Assembly: GCA_025559845.1 (NCBI GenBank)
Contig: CP048470.1
Span: forward strand, 1,106,001 to 1,170,000
Direction: 5' to 3'
Source of the DNA: Agrobacterium tumefaciens
GTDB taxonomy: Bacteria; Pseudomonadota; Alphaproteobacteria; Rhizobiales; Rhizobiaceae
Length of the DNA stretch: 64,000 bases
Shown: one piece after another, positions 9,282 to 16,952 of the stretch
How the letters are laid out: the number at the start of each line of letters is the position of its first letter
Numbering within the stretch: position 1 is the stretch's first letter
Notes under the pieces: model-generated
Databases searched by the model: none
What the model was told of the DNA's origin: nothing
The model's input: the letters and a program-made list of their open reading frames with translations, nothing else
Made by a program: the position numbers and the translations under genes

Positions 9282-9780
9282 TGACGTCCTCTCCCTTTGC
9301 ACGCTGGCCCATCAAAGGGCTGGGCGTCTGGCTCCTCGTTCCAAGCACCGCCCCGGCGTTGGCAGAAACCATAGGGCCGCCGCCGATCCATGATCCACAT
9401 CACCGCGGAATAAATACTGATACTTTTTTGACTCATTCATGCCGGAAATTGAAGAGTGCGCCATTTGCAGCATTTCGGCCAAATGCCGCAAAGCAACCGA
9501 AAATACTGCAATGCAGCAGTATTTCAACGCTGACAAAGCGATTCACAAGCTATTTTAGAGACTTGATAGCTCAGTTTTGCTAATTCTGAATTTTTCGTGA
9601 TGTCGCGAAGCGGGCAGAAAAGACTTGTACTTTTCGCATAATCTCATGCGATTTTCGTATCGGCACACCGTAAAGTAGCGGAAATTGCGCCTGGCATCTC
9701 GATGCGGTTGCGGCGCGGCAACGTTGCGGCCGGATATTGAAGGTGCCGCCGTCTGGAGACCGCGACACCCAATTCTTGTT
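9282..9780. other. Intergenic region upstream of the AraC gene
   Basis: About 500 bases without a supportable gene; it is more AT-rich than its flanks. It holds a 24-base palindrome at 9501-9524 and a GCAACGTTGC palindrome at 9718-9727. It probably contains the promoter of the AraC gene and importer genes. No clear terminator follows the xylitol dehydrogenase stop at 9781. Confidence 0.5.
9501..9524. promoter_or_regulatory. 24-bp palindrome, candidate operator
   Basis: AAATACTGC (9501-9509) and GCAGTATTT (9516-9524) are perfect 9-base inverted repeats around a 6-base spacer, and CTGCA/TGCAG is nested inside. It lies about 220 bases upstream of the AraC-family start. It could be an operator or a transcript hairpin. 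The absence of a flanking T run argues against an ordinary terminator. Confidence 0.45.
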
Positions 9781-10818
9781 TTACTGCGGCATGACGATTT
9801 GCAGTTTGACGTCTGTCTCACGCGCTTCCACAGCGCGGTCGAAACCGGCAATGCTGTCATCAAACGCGATGGTCGCAGAAATCAATGGCTTCAGATCGAC
9901 CTTTCCGGACGCGATAAGCGCAACGGCGCGGTCATAGACGTTGGCGTAACGGAAAACGGTTTCGAGACGCAGTTCCTTTGCCTGCAGGCCGACGATATCG
10001 ACCGGCACCGGATCAACCGGCATACCGACCAGCACGATCGCACCACCCGGACGAGCAAGCTTTGCCATGCCGAGGATTGCAGGGGCCGCACCGGAGCACT
10101 CGAAGACAACATCGCAACCCCAGCCGTCGGTGATTTCGGCCACCGCGTCGGGCAACGAACGCTCGCGAATATTGACGGTCTCAATGCCGTCATATGCGCC
10201 AATGATATCCAGTTTGGGCTGAGCGAGATCGGCAACGATGACCTTGGCGCAACCGCCGGCCAATGCGGCAAGCGCAACCATCATCCCGATCGGGCCGGCA
10301 CCGGTCACCACGGCAACATCACCTGGCTGGATACGGGCACGAAGTGCCGCCTGCATGCCAATCGCAAAAGGCTCGACCATGGCGCCTTCGGCAAACGAAA
10401 CATTGTCCGGCAGCTTGTAGGTAAATGCGGCAGGATGGATAACTTCAGGCGTCAGGCAACCATGCACTGGCGGCGTTGCCCAGAACGTGACGGCCGGGTC
10501 GACATTATAGATGCCGAGCTTTGCAGCACGGGACGTCGGATCCGGAATGCCGGGCTCCATGCACACGCGATCGCCAACCTTGAGGTGCGAAACCTCCGAG
10601 CCGGTCTCGATGATCGTGCCAGACGCCTCGTGGCCCAGCACCATCGGCGCGTTTACGATGAAGTGGCCGATCTTGCCGTGCGTGTAATAATGCACGTCCG
10701 AACCGCAGATTCCGACCGTGTGGGTGCGAATGCGCACATCCTTCGGGCCCAGCGTTGCCGGAATATCGAAATCTCTGAGCGACAGCTTGCCTTTTTCTTC
10801 CAGAACCAGCGCTTTCAT
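9781..10818 (-). CDS. Zinc-dependent alcohol dehydrogenase, xylitol/sorbitol dehydrogenase type
   Basis: The 345-residue medium-chain dehydrogenase has catalytic-zinc ligands Cys38 (GICGSD), His63 and Glu64 (GHE), and Glu149 (VEP), and an NAD motif GAGPIG near residue 170. The xylitol dehydrogenase-like stretch [10 protein letters not shown] is present. The loop that usually holds four structural-zinc cysteines keeps its surrounding sequence ([19 protein letters not shown]) but has none of them, as in several bacterial xylitol dehydrogenases. The start at 10818 follows AAGGAGG by 5 bases. It would oxidise xylitol or a related polyol to a 2-ketose and is the first gene of the operon. Confidence 0.87.
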   Translation of the reverse strand: MKALVLEEKGKLSLRDFDIPATLGPKDVRIRTHTVGICGSDVHYYTHGKIGHFIVNAPMVLGHEASGTIIETGSEVSHLKVGDRVCMEPGIPDPTSRAAKLGIYNVDPAVTFWATPPVHGCLTPEVIHPAAFTYKLPDNVSFAEGAMVEPFAIGMQAALRARIQPGDVAVVTGAGPIGMMVALAALAGGCAKVIVADLAQPKLDIIGAYDGIETVNIRERSLPDAVAEITDGWGCDVVFECSGAAPAILGMAKLARPGGAIVLVGMPVDPVPVDIVGLQAKELRLETVFRYANVYDRAVALIASGKVDLKPLISATIAFDDSIAGFDRAVEARETDVKLQIVMPQ

Positions 10819-11205
10819 CGCATCCTCCTTCTGTTCCAAAATGCCGATGATGTTTCGGAGAAAGGTGATGAAGGAGAGTGTTGGGCAAAGTAAATAGAAA
10901 TTCACGTCAGCAGTTGCTTTTCTTTGTGCGCAGGAAAAAGCGTATCAGGGAATGAAGCCCTTTCCTTCCAGTCCAGCCGGTTTTGCACATACTCGAGCAA
11001 AAACTGGCATGCACGATTCGATCAATTCAAAGGCAATCAACGCATAGCCGTACCATCGTGACACCCCGGATCGGAGGCGCAAAAGCCGGTATTGTCCCAT
11101 CGTTTTCGTTTATCCCGGCGAACGAAAGTTCGCATCCGTTCGTAGGCCCGGAAACGTCCGCTGACCGGGCGATGACGCCCATCAGCGGCTGCCTATTCTA
11201 GTGAC

Positions 11206-11231
11206 AAAAATTGACCATATGGTCAGTTTTT
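11206..11231. promoter_or_regulatory. RutR-type operator palindrome
   Basis: The core TTGACCATATGGTCAG (11211-11226) matches the published E. coli RutR box TTGACCAnnTGGTCAA at all but the last base. A/T runs extend it to a 26-base near-perfect palindrome. It lies about 70 bases before the sigma-54 promoter of the pyrimidine operon. A RutR-like repressor gene is at 20271. Binding by that protein is inference. Confidence 0.72.
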
Positions 11232-11298
11232 AATCCCGGCAACTCCATGTATCGCATTACAAAATAGCGGAAGCCGTAAAAATGCGCGTATTTTGAAA

Positions 11299-11314
11299 TG
11301 GCACGGATCTTGCT
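11299..11314 (+). promoter_or_regulatory. Sigma-54 (RpoN) -24/-12 promoter
   Basis: TGGCAC (11299-11304), five bases, then TTGCT (11310-11314) fits the RpoN consensus TGGCAC-N5-TTGCW exactly, with the invariant GG and GC ten bases apart. It is 40 bases before the ATG of the binding-protein gene and in the right direction. RpoN control suggests nitrogen-limited expression, fitting pyrimidines as a nitrogen source. I found no clear NtrC site. Confidence 0.75.
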
Positions 11315-11354
11315 GCCTCACTGATGATGCAAACAACGCCATCAGGGGAACGAC

Positions 11355-12533
11355 ATGACAAGCAAGACATCGTTGCAGGACGAAACAGTCCCTTCCACCA
11401 CGGCCGGAATTTCGCGCCGCAAGCTTCTGGGTACGGCTGCTGCCGGCGCGACGGCCGCCGCCTTTGGCAACTTCACCATTTTCTCGCGACAGGCGCAGGC
11501 CGCCGAGCCGCTGCGCGTTCTTTGCTGGCCAGGCTATGAAGAGCGCGACGTCATCGCCGAGTTCGAAGACCTCCACAAGACGAAGGTAGAGTTCAAGATC
11601 TATATCGGCGGCGAGCAGATGCTGCAGTTTTTCGCCCAGACCCCGCCCGGCACTTTCGATGCCATCATTTCCGATGCCGAATATGTCCAGAAGCTGAAAG
11701 CCAACAAGGCGATCGAAGCCTACAAGACCGATAGCTTCAAGGAACTGGCCAACTACCACCCCAAGTTCCGCGACTTCGCGCCAACCAAGGGCGAAACAGA
11801 AGGCACGGTTTACGGTATTCCGACCCGCTTCTCTTTCTATGGCATTTCCTACAACACCGACGAAATGTCGGCCGAGGAAGCCGCAGACTGGAATTCGTTG
11901 CTCAACCCGAAATATGAAGGGAAGATCGGCATGTTCGACTGGTACCTGCCGAACCTCGGCAATGCCAGCCTTGCCGTCAATCCGGCGAACCAGACACCTT
12001 ACGCCATCACTGACGGCCAGCTTGCGCAGGTCAAGGAATTCCTGACCAAGCTGCGGCCGCAAATCGGCATGTTCGGCTCTTCCAACCAGCCGATCGCCCA
12101 GGCCATGCTGGCTGGCGACATCGTGGCTTCGCCAACGGGTGACCTCGACATTGATCTGAAACTCGCCGGTTACGACAATTTCTCTTCGACAATTCCAAAG
12201 CAGGGCGGCATCCGCTGGCAGGAAGTCGCCTGCGTTTGCTCGGCCTCCAAGAACAAGGAACTGGCGATGCAATGGGTCGACTACATGACGTCGCCCAAAG
12301 TCCAGTCCAAGCTCGTCTACACCAAGGCGTTCAAGGCTCGTGGCCCGAACATGAAGATTGTCGATCATTGGGATGAAGACCAGAAGAAGCTGCTCTCTTA
12401 TGTTCCCGACCCGGAAAACCCCGGCAAGATGCTGGTCGAAACGCTGATCGATCGCTCCATGCCGCGTGGGCTGCCGTCCAACCAGCCGGAACAGGCCTGG
12501 ATCGACATCTTCAACGAATTCAAGACGGCCTGA
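11355..12533 (+). CDS. PotD-type ABC transporter binding protein with Tat signal
   Basis: The 392-residue protein has a twin-arginine signal, SRRKLLG at 20-26, with cleavage likely after AQA near residue 49. The mature start LRVLCWPGYEE and later YGIPTRFSFYGISYNTDEM and SFF-like domains place it in the spermidine/putrescine-binding PotD/PotF family (SBP_bac_6/8). In this position, with nucleoside and base enzymes in the same operon and a RutR box upstream, the ligand is more likely a pyrimidine base or nucleoside than a polyamine. That ligand assignment is inference. Confidence 0.85.
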   Translation: MTSKTSLQDETVPSTTAGISRRKLLGTAAAGATAAAFGNFTIFSRQAQAAEPLRVLCWPGYEERDVIAEFEDLHKTKVEFKIYIGGEQMLQFFAQTPPGTFDAIISDAEYVQKLKANKAIEAYKTDSFKELANYHPKFRDFAPTKGETEGTVYGIPTRFSFYGISYNTDEMSAEEAADWNSLLNPKYEGKIGMFDWYLPNLGNASLAVNPANQTPYAITDGQLAQVKEFLTKLRPQIGMFGSSNQPIAQAMLAGDIVASPTGDLDIDLKLAGYDNFSSTIPKQGGIRWQEVACVCSASKNKELAMQWVDYMTSPKVQSKLVYTKAFKARGPNMKIVDHWDEDQKKLLSYVPDPENPGKMLVETLIDRSMPRGLPSNQPEQAWIDIFNEFKTA

Positions 12534-12556
12534 GCCTGCTCACGCTTCGAACACAT

Positions 12557-12581
12557 GCGCTCCCGGCTGTTCCGGGAGTGC
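12557..12581 (+). promoter_or_regulatory. Hairpin after the binding-protein gene
   Basis: GCGCTCCCGG (12557-12566) pairs with CCGGGAGTGC (12572-12581) through one G-U, giving a 10-bp stem with a 5-base loop. It lies 23 bases after the binding-protein stop and before the ATPase gene, and only a short, interrupted T-rich run follows. It probably stabilises the upstream transcript or partially terminates. Confidence 0.55.
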
Positions 12582-12601
12582 CCTTCTTTGCAGGATGAAC
12601 C

Positions 12602-13681
12602 ATGACCGCATCGCCTCCCGACCTGGAACTTCTGTCGATTACCAAGCGCTTCAACGACTTCGTTGCGGTGGATTCCATCAATCTGAGGGTCGGCCGGGGT
12701 GAATTCGTGGCCATCATGGGCCCATCCGGATGCGGAAAAACCACGCTTCTGCGCATCATGGCTGGATTGGAGACATCGTCTTCCGGCCAGCTTCACATCC
12801 GCGGCAAAGATGTCTCGGACGTGCCCGTCAATCTCCGTTCGACCCGTCTCGTCTGGCAGAATTACGCTTTGTTTCCGCATCTCGACGTTGCGGGCAACAT
12901 CGCCTTTGGCCTGACGCTGAAAGCCCATGACAAAGCGATTGTGGCGGGTAAGGTCAAGGCGATGGCGGACCTTGTCGGGCTTTCCGACTTTCTTGGACGT
13001 AAGGTCAGCCAACTTTCCGGTGGGCAGAAACAGCGTGTGGCACTCGCACGCGCGCTTGTGACGGAACCCGAAATCCTGCTTCTCGATGAGCCGCTTTCGG
13101 CACTCGACGCCCATCTGAGAATACGCATGCAGGGCGAGCTGCGTCGTATCCAGCAGCAACTCGGCATGGCATTCATCTACGTGACCCACAATCAGATCGA
13201 AGCCTTCTCCATGGCAGACCGGGTGGTTGTCATGAACAAGGGCAGGATCGAACAGATCGACAAACCCGAGGAGATGTATGCCCGTCCGAAAACCGAATTC
13301 GTTGCCCGCTTTGTGGGCACCAATAACCTCTTTGCCGGTCGTGTGCAGGATGTGTCGTCCCGTCATGTGACTGTTCATTGCGGCCATGGACAGGTCGTGG
13401 TCGCCACAGATGACCCACCACCCGTTGGCGCCTCCGTTTTTGTCGTGGTTCAGGCAGACAAGCTGACCCCCGCACCCACCGGAACACCTGGCGAGAACCG
13501 GCTGGACGCCACCATGCGCGGCCGGGAATATGCCGGGTCTCACAATGTCTATCTGCTCGATCTCGTGGACGGCACGGAAGTGAAAATGACCGTGCAACAT
13601 ATATTGCCCGGTGAAATCAACACGCCGGTAACCGCGTGGTTTGCGCCTGAGAATGCCTCCCTGATCAGAGGTACGGCATGA
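12602..13681 (+). CDS. PotA-type ABC transporter ATP-binding protein
   Basis: The 359-residue ATPase has Walker A GPSGCGKTT (40-48), Q-loop VWQNYALFPHL, signature LSGGQKQRVALARAL, Walker B ILLLDEPLSALD and the H-loop VTHNQIEAFSMADR. The C-terminal hundred residues form the TOBE domain of the PotA/MalK group. AGGATGAACC precedes the ATG. The gene overlaps the first permease by 4 bases (ATGA). It powers the importer with the two permeases and the Tat-exported binding protein. Confidence 0.92.
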   Translation: MTASPPDLELLSITKRFNDFVAVDSINLRVGRGEFVAIMGPSGCGKTTLLRIMAGLETSSSGQLHIRGKDVSDVPVNLRSTRLVWQNYALFPHLDVAGNIAFGLTLKAHDKAIVAGKVKAMADLVGLSDFLGRKVSQLSGGQKQRVALARALVTEPEILLLDEPLSALDAHLRIRMQGELRRIQQQLGMAFIYVTHNQIEAFSMADRVVVMNKGRIEQIDKPEEMYARPKTEFVARFVGTNNLFAGRVQDVSSRHVTVHCGHGQVVVATDDPPPVGASVFVVVQADKLTPAPTGTPGENRLDATMRGREYAGSHNVYLLDLVDGTEVKMTVQHILPGEINTPVTAWFAPENASLIRGTA

Positions 13682-14604
13682 GCCTCACGGACACTCAAAA
13701 CCCGAAGCGGCTGAGGACGCCCAACGACAGCCCCCTCAAAGTCCTGTTTTTGGCACCGCTTGCCATCTGGCTGACACTCCTTTTTCTGCTGCCATTGTTC
13801 TTTCTTTTGTGGATCGGCTTCTGGCGCGTGGAGAATTTCCAGGCCATTCCGGACGTCTCATTCGCCAACTATGCCGAGATTTTTTCGAGCTTCTTTTCGC
13901 GCTCTCGGTACGGACTTGCCCTTGCCCAATCGCTCTGGGTAGCCGTTACCACAGCTTGTTTTGCGGTCATTCTTTCTTATCTCGTGGCGCTTTCAATTGC
14001 CTTTGCCGTGCCGATGCGCTGGCAGAGGCTGGCATTGCTTCTGGCTATCGCGCCTTTCTGGTCGAGCTACGTGCTGCGTCTTTATGCCTGGCAGACCATT
14101 CTATCGCGCAACGGGGTCATCAACTCGGTGCTCAAGCAGGTCGGTCTTTCCGACTACCGGATCGAGATCATCTATACGCAGATTGCCACCCGCATCGGCC
14201 TCATCCACTATCTGGCACCAATCCTGATTGTCATTCTTTATGTCAGTATCCTGGCAATCGACAGGGTGCTGATCGAGGCCGCAAGGGAACTTGGAGCCAC
14301 TCGCTGGCAGGCTTTCACCCGTGTCATTCTCCCGCTTTCGAGATTCGGTCTGATGACGGCGGCAAGTTTTGCGGTGATTGTCGGGCTTGGCGATGCACTC
14401 TCCGGCAACCTGCTCGGCGGGGGGACAGGCGCATCCATCATCGGCAAACTACCGACTTATGCGTCGATGATCATGTCCGACTACTCGAGTTCGACCAATC
14501 TCCCACGAACATCCGCGCTCGCCACCATTCTGATCGCCCTCATGGTGCTGGCGCTTGGCATCGGCTTTTTTATGGCCGAACGCGCCCGCAGGAGGGTTAG
14601 CTGA
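13678..14604 (+). CDS. PotB-type ABC transporter permease
   Basis: The 308-residue protein has six hydrophobic segments and the EAA loop EAARELGATRWQAFTRVILPLS (about 200-220), which contacts the ATPase. It resembles spermidine/putrescine PotB. Start and stop overlap both neighbours (ATGA at 13678 and TGATG at 14602), indicating strict co-translation. Confidence 0.9.
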   Translation: MSLTDTQNPKRLRTPNDSPLKVLFLAPLAIWLTLLFLLPLFFLLWIGFWRVENFQAIPDVSFANYAEIFSSFFSRSRYGLALAQSLWVAVTTACFAVILSYLVALSIAFAVPMRWQRLALLLAIAPFWSSYVLRLYAWQTILSRNGVINSVLKQVGLSDYRIEIIYTQIATRIGLIHYLAPILIVILYVSILAIDRVLIEAARELGATRWQAFTRVILPLSRFGLMTAASFAVIVGLGDALSGNLLGGGTGASIIGKLPTYASMIMSDYSSSTNLPRTSALATILIALMVLALGIGFFMAERARRRVS

Positions 14605-15407
14605 TGCGTGGCAATCCCTGGATTTTCCTTGGCAGAGTGTGGCTTGGTCTTGCCTACGCCTTCATGTTCCTGCCGCTGGTAGTGCTCGTTCTCTTCTCAT
14701 TTCAGAAGAACCGGTTTCCCGGATTTCCGCTGCAGGGCTGGACACTGCAATGGTATGACAAGCTGTTTACCGACGGTACATTGATCAGGGCGCTTGGCAA
14801 CACGCTGATCGTGTCACCCGCCGCCGCGACGGTTGCGACCGCCATCGCCTTCTTTGCGGCTTACGCATTCAACCGCTTCACATTCCGCGGCAAGACAACC
14901 TTTCTGGCACTTGTCACGCTGCCCATCCTCATTCCACCGCTCATTCTTGGCGTTGGTTTCCTCGGGCTTCTGGCACGTTTGCATCTTTCGGGAACGCTGT
15001 TTTCAGTCTTCCTCACCCACGTCGTTCTGATCACCGCACCAGCCCTTGCAATCATCCAGCTTCGGTTGTCGCAGATGCCGCCCTCACTCGAAGAAGCAGC
15101 CTGGGATCTTGGCGCGACCGAATGGCAAGCTGTCACGAAGGTCGTCCTGCCTTTCGCGCTGCCCGGTATTTTCGGCGCCTGGCTCCTTGCGTTCACCTTC
15201 TCCTTTGACGAGTTCATCATCGCCTGGTTCGTCTCGGGCTTTCAGCCGACATTGCCAGTCGCGATCTATTCCGTGCTCGTCGCGGCAATCGATCCGTCAC
15301 TGAATGCCATTGGCACAATCGTCTTTGCCATATCCTGCCTTGTTCTCATCGGCCTCGAACTCGTGCTGTTGCCCCTGCTCGTCGGCCGGTCGGACAATCA
15401 CTCCTGA
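14604..15407 (+). CDS. PotC-type ABC transporter permease
   Basis: The 267-residue second permease has six hydrophobic segments and the EAA loop EEAAWDLGATEWQAVTKVVLP, with GIFGAWLLAFTFSFDEFIIAWF just after it as in PotC. The ribosome site GGAGG is inside the end of the PotB-type gene. The following amidohydrolase starts 11 bases after its stop, so transport and catabolic genes share one transcript. Confidence 0.9.
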   Translation: MRGNPWIFLGRVWLGLAYAFMFLPLVVLVLFSFQKNRFPGFPLQGWTLQWYDKLFTDGTLIRALGNTLIVSPAAATVATAIAFFAAYAFNRFTFRGKTTFLALVTLPILIPPLILGVGFLGLLARLHLSGTLFSVFLTHVVLITAPALAIIQLRLSQMPPSLEEAAWDLGATEWQAVTKVVLPFALPGIFGAWLLAFTFSFDEFIIAWFVSGFQPTLPVAIYSVLVAAIDPSLNAIGTIVFAISCLVLIGLELVLLPLLVGRSDNHS

Positions 15408-15417
15408 AAGACACCGC

Positions 15418-16950
15418 ATGACGCTTCTTTTCAGCAACGCCACCATTCTTGCCATGGACACAGCCAACGGTGTCGCGCCCTTTACCGGCGACCTTCTGGT
15501 CGAGGGTGACAACATCACCGCGATCGGCAAAAACCTGACAGCCCCTGGAGGCGCACGTACCATTGACGCTCGTGGCAAGCTCCTCATGCCCGGACTGGTC
15601 AACGCACATCTGCATTCGTCCGAGACCTTTTTCAAAGGCCGTTACCAGGGCATGCCGCTCGAAGTGTGGATGCTTTATTCCTACCCGATCGTGATGAAGG
15701 GACCAATTTCTGAGCGGCTTCTCTACCTGCGCAGCCTTTTGACGGCGATGGAAAGCCTGAAGGCGGGGGTAACGACACTGGTCGACGACTTTTTTGATCC
15801 ACCCGCCTTCGACATCAACCGGCTAAAGCGCGTATTCGATGCGTATGACGATGCCGGTATCCGCGCCAATGTCTCTCACTGTGTCATCGACAAACATGTC
15901 TTCGACACCATGCCCTATCTCAGAGATCTGATACCGGCGGATTTACAAGGAGAGGTTCAGGGACCTTCGATTAGCGTCGATGACTACATGTCCTATAGTC
16001 GCGAGGTCCTCGCTTCCCAGCACGGTCGAGCCGGCAGGCTCGGTTACATGGTCTCCGCCTCGGCACCCCAGCGCTGCTCGGTGGAGATGATGCAGGCCTG
16101 CGTGTCGCTTGCCCGGGACTATGGGGTCCCATACCACACCCATGTTCTCGAAACGAAAACACAAGCGGTGACCGGACCCGAATTCTACGGCAAGAGCCTG
16201 ATCGGCTACATGGAAGATATCGGCATTCTCACTCCAAACACGACGATTGCCCATTCCATATGGGTCAGCGATGCAGATATGGCGTTGATGGGGGCGGCGG
16301 GCTGCTCGATCGCACACAACGCGATTTCCAACCTCAAGCTCGGGTCAGGCATAGCGCCCATCCGCCGTCTGCTTGATGCGGGCGTTCACGTCGGACTTGG
16401 TACAGACGGACTTTCCAGCAACGACACCGCCCGCATCTTCGAGGTCATGCGTTTTGCGGCTCTGCTGCATGATATCGCGGCACCCGATACCGAACGCTGG
16501 ATAACCGCCGCAGACATATTGCACTCGGCGACCATCACCGGTGCCCGCACCGCAATGCTGGACAAGACAGTCGGCTCCCTGGAAGTCGGCAAGAAGGCCG
16601 ATCTGTTGATGCTCGACATCTCCGGCTACGACTACATGCCCATGAACCGGCTGGATCATCATCTCGTCTATTGCGAAAACGGCTCCAACATCCGGATGGT
16701 CGTCGTCAACGGCGAAGTCGTCGTCGAAGACAACAGATTGCTCACGGTCAACGAGGCCGATGTGTTTGCCGAATTGCAGGAACTTCTGCCCGGCTATCTT
16801 GCTGAACATGCCGAACTGGAGGCGCTGAACGCCCGCTTCGAGCCTTACATGAGAGCCATGTATCGCCGCGCCACGGAGCAGGATATCGGCATGAACCGAT
16901 ACCAGGGCGACATGCCGCTTTGGCCCGATCTCAACAGCCGCGCGGGGTAA
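15418..16950 (+). CDS. Amidohydrolase-superfamily deaminase (TRZ/ATZ, COG0402 type)
   Basis: The 510-residue protein has the metal-binding pattern of mononuclear amidohydrolase deaminases: His64-Leu-His66 (NAHLH), a third histidine in YHTHVLE, TTIAHSIW, and the catalytic Asp in LGTDGLSSND. It ends with the usual composite beta-sandwich segment KKADLLMLD. Members deaminate purine, pyrimidine or triazine rings and nucleosides (guanine, adenosine derivatives, isocytosine). In an operon with thymidine phosphorylase and near cytosine deaminase, a (deoxy)cytidine- or modified-base-deaminating role is plausible but not shown. I start at 15418; an in-frame upstream extension would overlap the permease by about 100 bases and has no family similarity. 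Confidence 0.8.
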   Translation: MTLLFSNATILAMDTANGVAPFTGDLLVEGDNITAIGKNLTAPGGARTIDARGKLLMPGLVNAHLHSSETFFKGRYQGMPLEVWMLYSYPIVMKGPISERLLYLRSLLTAMESLKAGVTTLVDDFFDPPAFDINRLKRVFDAYDDAGIRANVSHCVIDKHVFDTMPYLRDLIPADLQGEVQGPSISVDDYMSYSREVLASQHGRAGRLGYMVSASAPQRCSVEMMQACVSLARDYGVPYHTHVLETKTQAVTGPEFYGKSLIGYMEDIGILTPNTTIAHSIWVSDADMALMGAAGCSIAHNAISNLKLGSGIAPIRRLLDAGVHVGLGTDGLSSNDTARIFEVMRFAALLHDIAAPDTERWITAADILHSATITGARTAMLDKTVGSLEVGKKADLLMLDISGYDYMPMNRLDHHLVYCENGSNIRMVVVNGEVVVEDNRLLTVNEADVFAELQELLPGYLAEHAELEALNARFEPYMRAMYRRATEQDIGMNRYQGDMPLWPDLNSRAG

Positions 16951-16952
16951 TC

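Larger units (their letters stand above)
10819..11354. other. Divergent intergenic region between the pentitol and pyrimidine operons
   Basis: About 535 bases with no supportable gene. It contains an inverted repeat TTTTGC/GCAAAA (10981-10986 and 10997-11002), a GCGAAC-GAAA-GTTCGC mini-hairpin (11118-11133), a RutR-type palindrome (11206-11231) and a sigma-54 promoter (11299-11314). The left part must also hold the promoter for the xylitol dehydrogenase gene, which I could not pinpoint. Confidence 0.6.

Noticed and set aside
9555..9863. A 102-codon frame on the minus strand downstream of the xylitol dehydrogenase
   Set aside because: It overlaps the end of that gene, has no plausible ribosome site and reads as low-complexity basic sequence. 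No gene supported.
9685..10893. Long open frame of about 400 codons on the plus strand
   Set aside because: It lies opposite the xylitol dehydrogenase gene, has no family similarity, and follows from the strong GC third-position bias of the real gene. Other long antisense frames (for example 2609-3910, 12398-13600, 30598-31734, 44558-45700, 61867-63057) are rejected for the same reason.
10981..11002. TTTTGC/GCAAAA inverted repeat as an NtrC-binding site for the sigma-54 promoter
   Set aside because: It lacks the TGCAC-GTGCA arms of the NtrC consensus and lies over 300 bases from the promoter. Possible but not supported.
11118..11133. GCGAAC-GAAA-GTTCGC hairpin as riboswitch or small RNA element
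   Set aside because: A single six-base stem is too small and isolated. It lies upstream of the sigma-54 promoter, so it is not in the leader transcript.
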